The translations under genes and the position numbers were made by a program. The notes under the pieces were generated by a model. That model saw only the letters and a list, made by a program, of their open reading frames with translations, was not told where the DNA came from and made no database searches. This document shows, piece by piece, positions 12,011-23,559 of a stretch of DNA of 64,000 nt; within the stretch, counting starts at the first letter, position 1; every line of letters begins with the position of its first letter. The DNA comes from Ursus arctos (Eukaryota; Chordata; Mammalia; Carnivora; Ursidae), in NCBI RefSeq assembly GCF_023065955.2, contig NW_026623008.1:12926501-12990500 (forward strand), read 5' to 3'.

Positions 12011-12195
12011 GCTCAAAACCCAGCCCTGAAATTATGAGAAAAAATAATATTTAAAGGCACTTATTAAAGATACTCAGAAGGCCCTTCGAATGTCAAACAG
12101 CTGTGAGCAAACCCTAATTTGATGATCTCGTGTTAATGAATCCCAGACATGCAGATTAAATTCTCTTTAAATCACACGTGGTTTTAAAATGTATT
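12010..12195. promoter_or_regulatory. Candidate conserved regulatory element
   Basis: This block is repeat-free, A/T-rich but not simple, in a GC-rich neighbourhood. It has an E-box CAGCTG at 12098-12103, CACGTG at 12175-12180 and homeobox-like TTAAT and ATTA strings. Conservation is inferred from texture only. Confidence 0.35.
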
Positions 12196-12419
12196 TCTCT
12201 CCGGCGTGTCTGGTTCGAAACAAGGTTAGCCAAACACCTGTAAGGCAGGTCCGCTGATCCGGGGATGGTTCTAGCAGGAGCTGAGGACTGCCCTGGCTCG
12301 GGCCTCGGGTTGCCGGCGAGGCTGATGAAGCCAAAGACGCACAGAGAGACACGTTAGCACCGGCCTGGGCCAGCACAAGCCGGGGCCTGCAGTGAGGGCA
12401 GCTTGCTGTGCCCCGTTCT

Positions 12420-12720
12420 TTCCCTTAGCAAATATTTACTGAGCCCTGACGGCGTGCCAGGCCCTGCCCAGAATGCTGGGGACGCAGTGGTGAAGAGGAA
12501 GCCACGGACCCACCTACCGAAAACATTCAGGCGAAGGGGACAGACAGTAAAGAGGGGGGAAGGTTGCTAACAAGGTGATTTCATACTACCACAGTGCTAT
12601 TGAGGGAAGACACACAGCGGTGGGGTGTGAGAAGCAGGTGGAGATCAGAGAGACGGGGACAGGAGGTTGTCCACGGAAAGGAGTGACACGGAAAGGCTGA
12701 GAAACAGCAAATACAGAGGG
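12420..12720 (-). repeat. L2-type repeat, antisense
   Basis: AGCAAATATTTACTGAGCCC, GCGTGCCAGGCCCTGCCCAG and CAGACAGTAAAGAGG are in antisense L2 order. Confidence 0.5.
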
Positions 12721-13765
12721 CTGGGTGTCGGAACCGGCCCGATCCATTCAGGAATCAAAGCACGCCGAGAGTGGGGAGGAGCACGTGGCAGGTGAGCACA
12801 GAGGAGGCGTGGCATCCGTACAGCATCGCGCTGCCCCTCACACACGCGGGGCCAGGAGACCGAGGGGAGAGCCAGAAAGAGAGATCTATCAAAAATACAC
12901 GTGCATCCTGGGAGGGGGCATGGCGGGGCGGGGTGCGCTCTGTTGCTCAACCCCAGGGCTGGTTATTTCAGGGGAGTCCCTTTCAAGAAAAGTCCTCCAG
13001 CTGCACGCCCAGGGCCCGTGCACCTTCCTGTAGGGACATTATTCCTCAATACGATGTTTACCAGGATTAAAAACTTAACCTATGCAGGAAGCAGCCATGC
13101 ACTCGTTGCAAAAACACCTACCACCCAACACAGAGACCTTCGTCCATTGCAGCGGTGCGTGGGAGGGGTGAGGATGAGCACATTTGTAACAAATCTTCCG
13201 GAAGCAGCCAGACACTGTGGCGAGTGACTTAGGTGTATCGAGTCCCTTATTTGACGTTCCCAACAACCCTGTAATCTCAGTAAAGCACGTAAGCGCATGA
13301 GGCTGGCCCTGTTATCCCTCTGATAAGGAGTGCACAGACGCATGAGTGAGCGAGTGAGTGACCGAGTGAGCACATGAGGACGAGCCCTGGTGCCTCCGAG
13401 GGGCAGTTAACGCACACATGCGAAGCTGCTGACGGAAGCCTCAGAGGCCGGGGCTGAGTGCTTTCTAGACCCCGCAGGTAGGACCCCCTCCTGGACGCCC
13501 AGCTCACTTCTGGCCAAGGTGAGAGCTGGCTCCGATCACTTTCATAAGCTGTGCGTGGCCAGGGACAGGCGCTCCAAGTGGCCGGCCACTACCACATCCT
13601 GGTGACAGCATGACAGATTAGGAGCTCAGCGAAGCCAGCCGTGGGAATGACAGAGGAAGGGGATGATGACTTTCCCCGTCTCCCATCTATTTTTATTTCT
13701 CTCTGAACCTTGAAAGACGAGGGTTTTAGCAAGTGGCTCCTGCTTGCTGATAGTGACTGAAGGGT
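12721..13765. other. Unassigned intergenic sequence
   Basis: Mixed DNA. A short GAGT-type repeat lies at 13340-13378, and a weak antisense MIR trace at about 13195-13345. Nothing else was recognised. Confidence 0.45.
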
Positions 13766-14199
13766 CCTGAGTTGCTTCTCAATGTTCCAGTCCTGAGTTA
13801 CAGCCAGAAAGGCCGGCAGCTGGACTGCAGTGGGAGAGGCCTGAGTGGGGAAGAGCTCTTGCAGGGGTGCAGGGAAGGTCAGGGAGGGAAGGAACCCCAG
13901 GCCGCCCCCATGAGGGCATTGCTATCACTGGATGGCCCTGAGACCCCAGCAGGCCCTGGGACCTTGGTTCCCTTATCCATAAAATAGGTGGGGTCTCCCA
14001 GCCCCCTATCACTGGGATTTGGGAAGAACCGGCTACAGATAATGTCTGACCCACCAGCCGATCTGATACCCAGAGACAGAGTTGCTCCTGGGCGTCCTCA
14101 TGCCACCTCAGCCTTCCCTGTCACTCCCTGGCCTCCTGCAGTCACCAGGGTCCCCACTGTGTCAAGGGCAGACTCTCCACACTTGGGATAAGGCCAGGC

Positions 14200-14495
14200 C
14201 AGAGCTAAATCCCAGCACCTCCATTCTCCAGCTGCGTGATTAAGACAGGTCATTTCCCCCCCGGGCCTCAGTTTCTTCATCTGTCCGATGGGGACAGGAG
14301 TGCCCCATGGCTGGGCATCTCGGGTGACAGGCTGAGAGCACACCTTGCCATCCGAAGTTACCTTACTGAGACATCAGATGACTTGTTCATTGTCTGCCTC
14401 CGCCCAACATGTAAGTTCTGTGATAGCAGGGCCCAGGGCCGACCAAGGGCCTAGACTCGCACCTGCCTTGGGGTAGACACTGAATAAATGAAGGA
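14200..14495 (+). repeat. MIR piece followed by L2 3' end
   Basis: GGGCCTCAGTTTCTTCATCT is MIR (14215-14300). From 14370, GCCCAACATGTAAGTTCTGT and GGTAGACACTGAATAAATGA read as an L2 tail. Confidence 0.5.
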
Positions 14496-15234
14496 GGTCG
14501 GGGTTCTTTCCATTCACTGACAAGGCGATCGGAGCTCAGAGGAAGAGCATTTGAACCCAGGATTGGAAACTGCAAGCAGTGTGCTGTTCTCCCTCCATTC
14601 CAGACTGGCCCTCAGGCCCAGGAGATGTCGCCTGAGGAAGGATAGAGCAGAGTGAACCGTGTGCATGCAAATGACAACCCAGTATCACTGGGGCCGGCTT
14701 CCACACTGTGACGGGGCCTCTGGGGGAACTCTGGGACGCGGCTGTTGGAAACTCTGCTGCACGCTGGTCCCTCGGGAGGCAGCTGGGGGTGCGGAGGAGG
14801 CAGGGGCAGGCCGGGTTATGACACTGGCTGGGGAAGTCTTCAGCTCTGCAGGGGTAGGGCTCCTGGGGGCGTGAGGGAGCTTGACCAGGAGTTTCACGAG
14901 GCCCTAGAAGTGGGGGTCACCACCTTGCCTTCTCTCGGCAGCCTCTGAGACTAGTACAGGTCAGAAACTAATCAACCTACCGTCTCCCAACACAATGGGA
15001 AATCTGAGCTCCGGGAGGCATGGGGACGGGCAACGCAACCCAAGGTCGCACAGAGGCAGGACTAGCACTTTCTTGACCCGCCCTCGGGGACACCAAGGAC
15101 ACCCCATAATTGGGGGGGGCAGCATCAAGCTCTGCAAGAATGGCTGGGAGTGCGTGCCCTGCCAACACGGGGCCAGCCCTGCGGGACAGGTGCCCAGTGC
15201 CTAGGGACCTGGCTGTGCCCAGGCCTTTGGCTCT

Positions 15235-15252
15235 GCTGCCCCCTGGTGGTCA
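15235..15252 (-). promoter_or_regulatory. CTCF-like motif
   Basis: The - strand reads TGACCACCAGGGGGCAGC, a near-canonical CTCF core (CCACCAGGGGGCAG). It sits in non-repeat DNA. CTCF sites of this quality are often occupied and can anchor chromatin loops; occupancy is not known here. Confidence 0.55.
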
Positions 15253-15523
15253 CTGGCTTGGGTCGCCAGCTCAGGTCCCTGGCTCGGCTGTGGGCTGGTC
15301 CCAGGCCAAGGGAACAGACAGAATATAGGGAAATGGGGGGCCAGAGCAGGGGAAGATGGTGAGAGGGAGGTGAGAGCGTGACAGGGAGAGATAGAGGCTT
15401 GGCTTTCTCCCTTTATCCCAGCCCCTCCAGACAGAAAGAGATGCTGGCAGGGAGAGGGGAAGCCAGTCAGCATAGGAGACAAGAGACCATAGAACTCCAG
15501 TCCCAGCTGGGGTACATCGGGTT

Positions 15524-15570
15524 GTTTTTTTTTTTTTTTCTGTTTTGTTTCTTTAAGGATTTATTTATTT

Positions 15571-15608
<38 letters not shown>

Positions 15609-15740
15609 CAAGGGCAGAGGCAGAGGGAGAAGCAGACTCCCCACAGAGCAGGGAGCCCAATGCAGGACTAGGTCCCAGGACCCTGGGATCATGACCTGAG
15701 CCAAAGGCAGATGCTTAACCGACTGAGACACCCAGGCGCA
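15524..15740 (-). mobile_element. SINEC carnivore SINE, antisense
   Basis: It has a T-rich start, AAGGATTTATTTATTTATTT, a GA microsatellite (about 15576-15607), AGCAGACTCCCCACAGAGCA, GGATCATGACCTGAGCCAAA and the tRNA-like end CGACTGAGACACCCAGGCGC. Confidence 0.85.
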
Positions 15741-15784
15741 CACGACTGGGGTGGATTGTAAATGACAGAAAATCCTTGGTTCCT

Positions 15785-16215
15785 GCTACCAGATGGAGTC
15801 TGCTTCTCTCCCCTTAACTAGTCATCCTGGACTCATTTTGACCAACAGACTGCAGCAGAAGTAACCTCATGTATGTCTCCAGACTGGATGGTGAGACGTC
15901 TGCAGCTTTGCCTTTACTTTCTAGAACACTCCTTGGATCCCAGCCACCACCTGACCTGGCAAAGAGGCATTCCAGCAGACAGCCCTGCTAGTCCTCAGCC
16001 AGAATCCAGCACCGACAGCTGCCATGCGAGTGAGCCATCTTGGACACTCCCACCCCAGCGTAGCAGCTTCACGACTGCAGCACAGGCCAGCCCCGTGTGG
16101 AGCAGAACCACCTAACTGAGCCCAGTCAACCCACGATCACAAGATAACAAACGATGGTGGTTATTTTAGGCCGCTACATTTTGTTGTCTTGTTAGACAGA
16201 AATAGATGACCGAAA
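15785..16215 (+). repeat. MLT1-type MaLR LTR
   Basis: GCAGCTTTGCCTTTACTTTC, CACCTAACTGAGCCCAGTCA and the end TTTTAGGCCGCTACATTTTG with GACAGAAATAGATGACC follow the MLT1 LTR consensus. Non-coding. Confidence 0.6.
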
Positions 16216-16600
16216 CAGCTTCGCCCTTAGCGGCTATGTGACCTTGGGCTTGTCATTTGGCCTCCCATAGTTTCAGTTTCTGCATGGAGTAACAATGCCC
16301 AGAATAGGTGTGGGATTAAATGGGATGGTGTGGGCAAAGCACTCAGTACCCAGAACCCACTAAGAACTGACAGGGACTGAGCATTTCCCCAGAGCCAGGC
16401 AGGGTGCTCAGCACTTGGTTTATATCTTACTAAACCCTGTGGCAGCCATCAGAGATACTTTTAGATTTTACGGATGGGGAAGCAGCTTCCCCAATAAATA
16501 CTCCCAATTCACAACAAGGAAACGAAGATGTGGAGAGATAAGTAACTCACCCAAGCCCTCATTTGGTAAAAAGAGCCAGGATTTGAATGCACATAGCAGG
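16216..16600. repeat. Two MIR SINEs, opposite orientation
   Basis: Positions 16216-16365 are sense (GGCTATGTGACCTTGGGCTT, AGTTTCAGTTTCTGCATGG). Positions 16370-16600 are antisense (AGGAAACGAAGATGTGGAGA, GAGCCAGGATTTGAATGCAC). Confidence 0.6.
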
Positions 16601-16616
16601 CACAAAACACCAGGGC

Positions 16617-17075
16617 CGTCATCATCACCAGCATCATCTTCATCACCATCTCCATTGCCATCACCATCATCTCCCTCACCGTCATCATTTCCATCATGAT
16701 CTCCACCATCCGCCTCAGCATCACCATCATCTCCATCATCATCTCCATTATCATCATCTCCATCACCATCATCTCCAGCATCATCACCATCATCGCCATC
16801 ATCATCTCCATTATCATCATCATCATCTCCATCACCATCATCTCCAGCATCATCACCATCATCTCCATTATCATCATCATCTCCATCACCATCATCTCTA
16901 TTATCATCATCATCTCCATCACCATCATCTCCATTATCATCATCATCTCCATCACCATCATCTCCAGCATCATCACCATCCTCCTCATCATCCTAATCAC
17001 CAACAGCATCTTCACTATTGTCTCCATCATTATCATTGTCAGCATCACCATCATCATCTTGCATCACCATCATCA
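16617..17075. repeat. CATCAC/ATC/CTCC compound minisatellite
   Basis: About 460 bases are built from ATC triplets with CAC and CTCC interruptions. A higher-order unit of roughly 57-65 bases (CTCCATTATCATCATCATCT, then CCATCACCATCATCTCCAGC) recurs at least four times. All three + frames and at least one - frame stay open for long stretches because the triplet has no stop in most phases; the encoded strings are His-, Ile/Ser- or Met-rich. I treat this as a satellite, not a gene. Confidence 0.9.
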
Positions 17076-17554
17076 TAATTACTACTAGTGGCAGCATTCT
17101 CTGTGTGTCCCCAGGAAACAGATGGGACCTCTCACAGTCAGGAAAAACTGTGCCTTCCAAAGTGGGCTGGGTGCTCAGTGGAGGGGATGAGGTGCATGGA
17201 GCTATCCTCTCTCTAGCTCCTTTCACAAGGGCCAGCACAGATGTGTGAGTCTTCACCCAATACATACTTCGCTTCTGGGCAAAGTTCCCTGAACAGCTGG
17301 GGGCAGAATCCAGGCTTTTCGCTCCTAGGCTTCCTTTCCCACATCTGAGCTAACTGGAGCCCATGGGTCTCAGAAAGTTGCCTCTGGCCGCTTGGCCCCA
17401 GCTGTCTCCCTGACAGGCCCTGGACAAAAGTGAAGCCACATGTGACCAGCCCACATTCTCCAATTATTAGTCCTTTACACATATTTCAGGAACGCCCCAG
17501 GAGCCATGTACTGGGCTGATTCCCACACTTGTACAAAGAAGTAGGTGAGAGCAG
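17076..17554. other. Unassigned intergenic sequence
   Basis: No repeat or gene recognised. Confidence 0.5.
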
Positions 17555-17670
17555 CCTTAAGAATCAGACAAGCCTGGAAGAAAGCAGACCCCTCTCATTC
17601 CCAGGCATGTAACTACGGGCAAGTCACCTAGCCTTTCTGTGCCCTGTATGACAGATACATCCCCAAGTGT
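17555..17670 (+). repeat. MIR SINE
   Basis: CATGTAACTACGGGCAAGTC followed by ACCTAGCCTTTCTGTGCCCT reads as MIR core. Confidence 0.5.
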
Positions 17671-18154
17671 ATGCAGCCCCTTCCAAGGCACCTGCTCCAC
17701 ACCCCTGGGCGCCAGCATCCAAGGCTGAGTCTGGTGCGGACTGAACAGCTGGGCTGGTCTCAGGCCTCTGTGAACTCAGGTGGTCTGCCCTCCAGCGCCA
17801 CGGCTCATGGGCTGGGCCTGATGCCCTCAGCCACAGAAGAGCCTCCCAAACTCTCTGGAACTTGCTTTCCCCTCTGTTGGCAACTCTGAGCTGCTTCCAG
17901 GTTGGAGAGAAGGGATGGCCTGTCATTCAGGGATCACTGGGAAATGGACCCGTCTTTTGATCACTGAGAAGTGGCTTTTGTTCGTCACTGTCACCTTTGC
18001 CTGATGGCTCCCTGCACGGGCACCTGTCATCATGAGCACATGACTTCAGAGAATCAGGCTCCACAGCTTCACTCAAAATCATTTCATCTCCCGGGACTCA
18101 AAATGACAACTGCTACCACCATGTCTCACACACAGTGCTAGGGACTTGCCATGC

Positions 18155-18890
18155 ATGCGTTCAGCAAGCGTTTCTCGAGTGCCTACTATGTGCCGAGCAT
18201 AGTAGGTGCTTTGCACTACAAGCATAGCAAGTGCTTTGCTGAGCACTTGGGAGAGAGCGATGACAAAAACAAAGATCCCTGGCCTCGTGGAGCTGATTGT
18301 CAAAGAAAATTAAGATAATAATAATACAACAAATAATAATAAAATAATAGTAATAAATAAGTACATTATATAGTAGGTGGTAAGCGCTATGGAAAAAGGA
18401 AAACCAAATGGGGAAAACGGATGAATATTGTTAGGAGAATTTCCATTTTTAATAAAGCAGTTGGGGTGGGCCTTATGGAAAGGTGACATTTAACAAAGCC
18501 TTAGAGGAGGTGAGGGGATGAACGAAGCAGATATATGGAGAAGGTGTGACCCGTGCAAAGGTCCTGAGGCAGGAAGGAGCTGCCACGTTCCAGAATAGCA
18601 AAAAAGCGGGAGTGCCTGGGACAGGGAGGAAGTAGCAAGGGATAGGGCCTCGTAAGGGCTTTGGCTCGATGCTGGGGCCGCCGCGGGGTACTGAGAGGAG
18701 CTGTACCGGGATGTGACTCACATGGTAAAGGACTCCTTCTGGCTGCTGCGTGGAGAGTAGACTTGGAGGGTGGAAGCAGGGAGAGCAGTGTGAGGAGGCT
18801 GTCCAGCCATGCAGACGGCAAGACGATGGTGGCAGAGACCGGGTGGTCCCCGCGGAGGTGGGGACAGTCAGAACCTGCAGGTGTTTGCAA
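18155..18890 (-). repeat. L2-type repeat, antisense
   Basis: GTGCCTACTATGTGCCGAGC, CCTGGCCTCGTGGAGCTGAT, GGTAAGCGCTATGGAAAAAG, GTGCAAAGGTCCTGAGGCAG and CTTCTGGCTGCTGCGTGG occur in the expected antisense order. A/T-rich filler lies at 18310-18400. This is the longest such fragment here. Confidence 0.6.
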
Positions 18891-19840
18891 GGTAAGGCAC
18901 TGACCCGACTCCCCGGCAGATGGGTTCATGCTTTATTCCATCCTCACTGCTCCTCTGAATGGTGCACGATTATTCCCATTTTAGAGTTGACTCCATGGGG
19001 GCTGAAAACTGAAGTCTCTCTCTCCCCACTCACTCAGGGACATGGCAGCCCCATGTCGCTTCGCAGTGAGTGGTACTGCTGATGTCCAGACGCCACGAGA
19101 GATGAGCACGGGGCCTTGGGCAGAGGGTAGTTAAGGGGGCCGACACCTGGCTGCCCAGCACCCCATAAAGCGAGCTGGAGCATGAATTGATGGCCCATTA
19201 ATGGCCCAGAGCTCAGAGCAGCCGTGTCCTCAGCAGTTTATAAACTCATAAAAACGCTGTGGTCACGGCCACACAGCCCTGCCTCCTTTAGCTGAGAATG
19301 AATGGGCTTTCCTGGGGGAAGAGGCAACAGGCTGCGGGGGCGGGGGGGGCCTGAGCTGGGGCAGGACTGTGCCTCTTCCCTCTTTGTCGCCTGCCCCTGC
19401 CTCCAGGGTCGGTCCATGGCCATGCCCCCACTTCCCATCCCTGTGGGAGGACCAGGGAAGGAAATCTACCCCTGGCAGCACCCACCAGGTGCCCGGGGCG
19501 ACCTGGGAGCATCATAACATGCCCATAAGGTTAATATCACAGCCCCCGTGTGACGCTGATGGATGGACACGCTGAAGGTCAGAGCACTGAAGGTCCTCAC
19601 CCTACGTACCCAAGTCAGTGTCCCTACCTCAGCCCTCGGAGCCACATGCGGTCCCCAGCCCTGGCCGCACAGATGGAAAAGGAGAGACACGTGGCACGAC
19701 GTGTGTGTGCCAATGCAGGCCACCCAGATGTGACCCCGCCCTGGCATGACCCCGGCACACTTGTCCCAGGGACCGACGGAGTTTGGGACCGGAACCCAGC
19801 CGGCGCCGCACTGCCCTCCTTGCTTCAGCAACACCCCTCC
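18891..19840. other. Unassigned intergenic sequence
   Basis: Positions 18920-19070 may be a worn antisense MIR. The rest is GC-rich with a poly-G run at about 19337. No gene recognised. Confidence 0.45.
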
Positions 19841-20095
19841 ACACATTCTTTCGGCAAGCGCTCCCCGTGCACCTGGACGTGGCTGAGCCCTCTCTCCACC
19901 TCAGGCACAGTGCCAAGCCCCTATCGGTTCATTTAATCCGCCCCACGATTTGACGAGCAGTACACTGTATTCTTTCCCCTGACTTCCAGGTGAGGAAAGC
20001 AAGTCACAGGAAAGTTAAGTAACTTGCCCAAGGTCACACAGCCGGTAAGCGGCAGAGCCAGACTTCAACCTCCCGCATTTCCAACCACAGCCCAC
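19840..20095 (-). repeat. MIR SINE, antisense
   Basis: GTTAAGTAACTTGCCCAAGG followed by TCACACAGCCGGTAAGCGGC is a well-preserved antisense MIR core. Confidence 0.75.
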
Positions 20096-20410
20096 CACGT
20101 TACACTACAGGCTTCCCTTCTTACCCGGTCTGGGCTGCTCATCCCCACAAGGCTCCCACTCACTCCCAAGTGCAGGACTCTCCTTCCAGGTCCCTGCGGA
20201 GGAGAGATAGGGGGATGCCTGCAATGCTGGAGACCAGCTGGCTGGGGCAGTCCCCACCCCCACCCCCAGGGTCTGGTAAAGCTCTGCTCCCACCCCAGGT
20301 GACCCCAGGGGGCCAGTGGAGCCCCCTCCCCTGGAGTGACTTCCTCAGGAGCACAGACATCCAGGGCCTGAGAAGACAAGATCCAGCCCACACCTGCGAC
20401 AGGTGGAGTC

Positions 20411-20428
20411 TTAGCGCCACCTCGTGTT
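20411..20428 (-). promoter_or_regulatory. Weak CTCF-like motif
   Basis: The - strand reads CACGAGGTGGCGCTAA, matching the strong 3' half of the CTCF motif (AGGTGGCGCTA) with two mismatches in the 5' half. Confidence 0.3.
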
Positions 20429-20656
20429 CTTTCGCAGCCCTGTCACTGGCCACACCAGAAGGATGGGACATGGGCTGGGCTTCTAAACCCAGACTCAGAT
20501 GTTTCCATGCCGGCTTCAGTTTTTGCTACATCTCCGTACCACCCAAACTCTTACTGACTCCATACATTGGTCCTTCCATCAACTCATCCTGGGCAATAAT
20601 CCCCGTGAAACCCCAGGTCTGATGCACCATTGTGTTTTTCCATAATACACTCTATC

Positions 20657-20852
20657 TTTTTTTTTAAAGATTTATTTATTTATTTGAGAGAGAGAGAGAG
20701 AGAACCAGGAGGAGGGGCAGAGAGAGAGGGAAACAAGCAGCAGATTTCCCCCTGAGCAGGAAGCCCGATGCAGGACTCGATCTCATGACTCTGAGATCAT
20801 GACCTGAGCCAAAATCAAGAGTCTTAACCACCTGAGCCATGTAGGCACCCCT
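20657..20852 (-). mobile_element. SINEC carnivore SINE, antisense
   Basis: AAAGATTTATTTATTTATTT, GA repeat, CCCTGAGCAGGAAGCCCGAT, GAGATCATGACCTGAGCC and the tRNA-like end. TAATACACT flanks both sides (20643 and 20855). Confidence 0.85.
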
Positions 20853-20959
20853 CCTAATACACTTCGAAATAAATACTAAATATACAATTTCAAAATTTTA
20901 TTCTTTTGCTTTGTAAAATTGCCCCCCAATTTGCATTTTGGGTAGCACTGCTCATTCAA

Positions 20960-21345
20960 GAGCTGATCCCCTCCTTCGTCGGGCCAGTCAGTGAGAGTGG
21001 TATGGCTCCTGTAAGCCAGGAAGTCAGACCCTGGCCCTGTCCTCACCAAACTCACGGCCAAGTGGCAGAGCCAAACATTAATTGAAGAATCACAAAAATA
21101 GGTTAAAAAATTATGACAACAATATTATTAAACTATAAAACTGGCTTGCTGGAAGGGAGTAAAACACACCAGAAATACTAGAAAGCGCACAATAAGAGGA
21201 TTTGGCCTGGTAGGGGAAGTCAGAGAGGGCTTCCTGGAGGAGGTGGTGATTGAGCTGAGATCTGAAGGAAGAGCAAAAGTCAACTAGGGGAAGAGGGAAG
21301 GAAAGAGTGTTCTGGGCAGAATGGCCAGCATTTACAAGATCCCTG
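20960..21345 (-). repeat. L2-type repeat, antisense
   Basis: CAGACCCTGGCCCTGTCCTC, AGAGAGGGCTTCCTGGAGGA and GGTGATTGAGCTGAGATCTG follow the antisense L2 order. Confidence 0.55.
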
Positions 21346-21571
21346 AGCCTCTCCCATGAGTCCTTAGACTGCACCTTGGAACTTGGTTCACTGCTCACTG
21401 GCGGGGTGGGATTTCTGCCTCTGTGGACTCCTTCCTTTGCCTTCCTTTCCTCCAGCGCCAGCCCTCTTCCACCCACGTCCCCAGCACTTCCAGGGCATTT
21501 GGTCCCTTTCCTTTTCATCCCTGTCCTCTGCAGTTTGGTTCTCGGGACCCCCCCCCCACTAATTTCCAAAT

Positions 21572-21985
21572 CAGAGAAATAATTTCATAGATGTCAAGTT
21601 ACTTTCCCAAAGTCACACAGCTTGGCAAAGCCAGGATTTGCACCTGGACCCCGAGGCTGTTCACTCTTACTACCTCAGGCTACCCCTCAGCTGTCTCCCA
21701 ACACTTACTCCTGTGGAACTCCCCTCAGGAGCCCTGCGAGCAATGCTTGACTTGCTGAGCAAATGTGAGCAGGTTACTGGCCCTCTCTGAGCCTCGGTCT
21801 CTTCATCTGTAAAATAAGAGGTGTGTACGACAATACTAGCTAACCTATGTTATTCCCCACATCGACCCTTTGAAGCCACTGCTAGTGTTACTCCTATCTT
21901 CTAGATGAGGAAATAAGCTCAGAGAGGTTTAGTAACTTGTCCAAAGTCACACAGCTGGTAAGTAGCAGAACATCATAGAACTTTC
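21572..21985. repeat. Cluster of three MIR SINEs
   Basis: Antisense at 21572-21690 (CCCAAAGTCACACAGCTTGG), sense at 21735-21830 (TCTCTTCATCTGTAAAATAA) and antisense at 21835-21985 (AGGTTTAGTAACTTGTCCAA). Confidence 0.65.
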
Positions 21986-23045
21986 ACTGAGGTCCTTTCC
22001 TGTAATAATGTTCTCAGCCTGACTTGCCCAAAGCATCCCAGCTTGTCCCTGGAATGTCAACCCACATCTGGCCCCTAATCCAGTGCTGCCCCGTTAGTCT
22101 ACACCCTGCTGTCTGTGGCCATGACGTTTGTCTCTCCAAAGAGACAGGGACCCAGGACGCTGCCTGCACCCGCCCCCCCCCCACCAGGTCCATGGCAAGC
22201 CAAGCAGGGGCCCTGGGGTCTTGGAGAAGCCTCTCGCTGCTTCCCAGGCCACCCGTGCAACTTCCCTCCAGACCTGCCTCCCAGAGACGTATTGACCCAT
22301 TTAGAGACCCTGGGGAGAGCGTTTGCTCTTCCCGAGACGTCTCATTCTTCTGGCCTCCAGTCAACACAGGGCTTGTTCCTGGCATCGGAAAACATTTAAT
22401 TGCCATCTCCACGGCCTTCTGTCAAAGCTGCCTTCACTCCCAGGCTCGGCCGGGGCCCCTTGGGGAGCCCTGAGGCAGCTGGGCTGAGCTGCTCTGGCCA
22501 AGGGCAGAGCGAAGACACGAGTGCAGTTCCGGTCGGTGTCTCCTCTGGGGCCCAGGACGTTGACGCAACACAAGCTCTGTGACATGCCGTCGGGAACAGA
22601 GTGTGCAAACCCTCTGGCCAACACTGGGAACTGGCCCAGGATAAGTATGCTGGCATGGCCGCTTTCCAAAGAGAGCCCCCAGTTGGGACGGGAAGGACCA
22701 AGCCTCTGCCTTCGGGGAGCCCCAGGGAGATGCAAGAAACCAAGCTTCTGCATTTGCTAGCCTCAGCCTCGAAGGAAGCCAGACACCAAGATGAAAATTG
22801 CGTCAAAACAAAGCTACAGATAGACAAAGCCAAACACAGGCCCAGGAAATGGAGTCTGGGCCACGTGAGCTCAAGTTTGGACAAGAATATGGGGTTAATC
22901 ACGGCTGGCTCCCTGGGGGAGGCGAACATTGCCCTGCATTTTGAGCGAGGGATGGGCCAAAAATATAAGGGGAGCTTCTTGCGGGGGAATGCCCTGCACA
23001 AAAGCTCAAGCTTGGCATGAGCTGGGGTCAATCCGAGACTGCCGA
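21986..23045. other. Unassigned intergenic sequence
   Basis: GC-rich DNA. A 224-codon antisense open frame (22396-23070) lacks any domain I recognise. No repeat identified. Confidence 0.5.
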
Positions 23046-23049
23046 AGAA

Positions 23050-23250
23050 GAGCTGGGCTTTACTGAGCACTTACTACGTGCCGGCTCTGTTCCAAGGGCT
23101 CCACGTGTATCATTTCACGTGGTCCTCGTGGCAACCCTGTGAGCCACGTGCTACCATATCATCCCCCCCCCCACATTAAGATGGAAAACGAATGCACAGA
23201 GAGGTTAAGTCACTGGCCCAAGGTCACAGCTTGTAAGTGGCAAAGCCAGG
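23050..23250 (-). repeat. MIR SINE, antisense
   Basis: TTACTGAGCACTTACTACGT, GAGAGGTTAAGTCACTGGCC and TGTAAGTGGCAAAGCCAGGA are in antisense MIR order, nearly full length. A C run interrupts it near 23165. Confidence 0.75.
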
Positions 23251-23559
23251 ACATTTCCAAGGAATGACCCAATGTAATCTGTCTGGGTTCCAAGCGGCAC
23301 CTAAAGCCCAGAGACGGACAGCAAGTTGTTCAGTGTCACAAAGATACCTAGTGTCTGCGAGGTGGGGCCAGAATGTGAACCGAGGTTGGAGCATCCTGGA
23401 ATGCAAGGCTGGGAAGGAAGATTAGGAGCGTGGAGACCAACCACGGAGCAGGTAGACGTGGGGTGGGCGGGCGAGAACAATGCGGAAGGCTCGTGGCCAG
23501 CAGGGAGTGACGTGGCCACGTTGCTGCAGAAGTCTCCGTCCTGCCGCAGCCATCTGTCT

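Noticed and set aside
16617..17075. CRISPR array
   Set aside because: The repeats lack unique spacers of uniform length and the genome is mammalian.
16509..17088. Met-rich 182-residue frame (- strand) and His-rich and Ile/Ser-rich frames (+ strand)
   Set aside because: All are translations of one ATC-based minisatellite; phases lacking stops give long low-complexity strings without a domain.
22396..23070. 224-codon antisense open frame
   Set aside because: No domain, and the composition is that of background GC-rich DNA.
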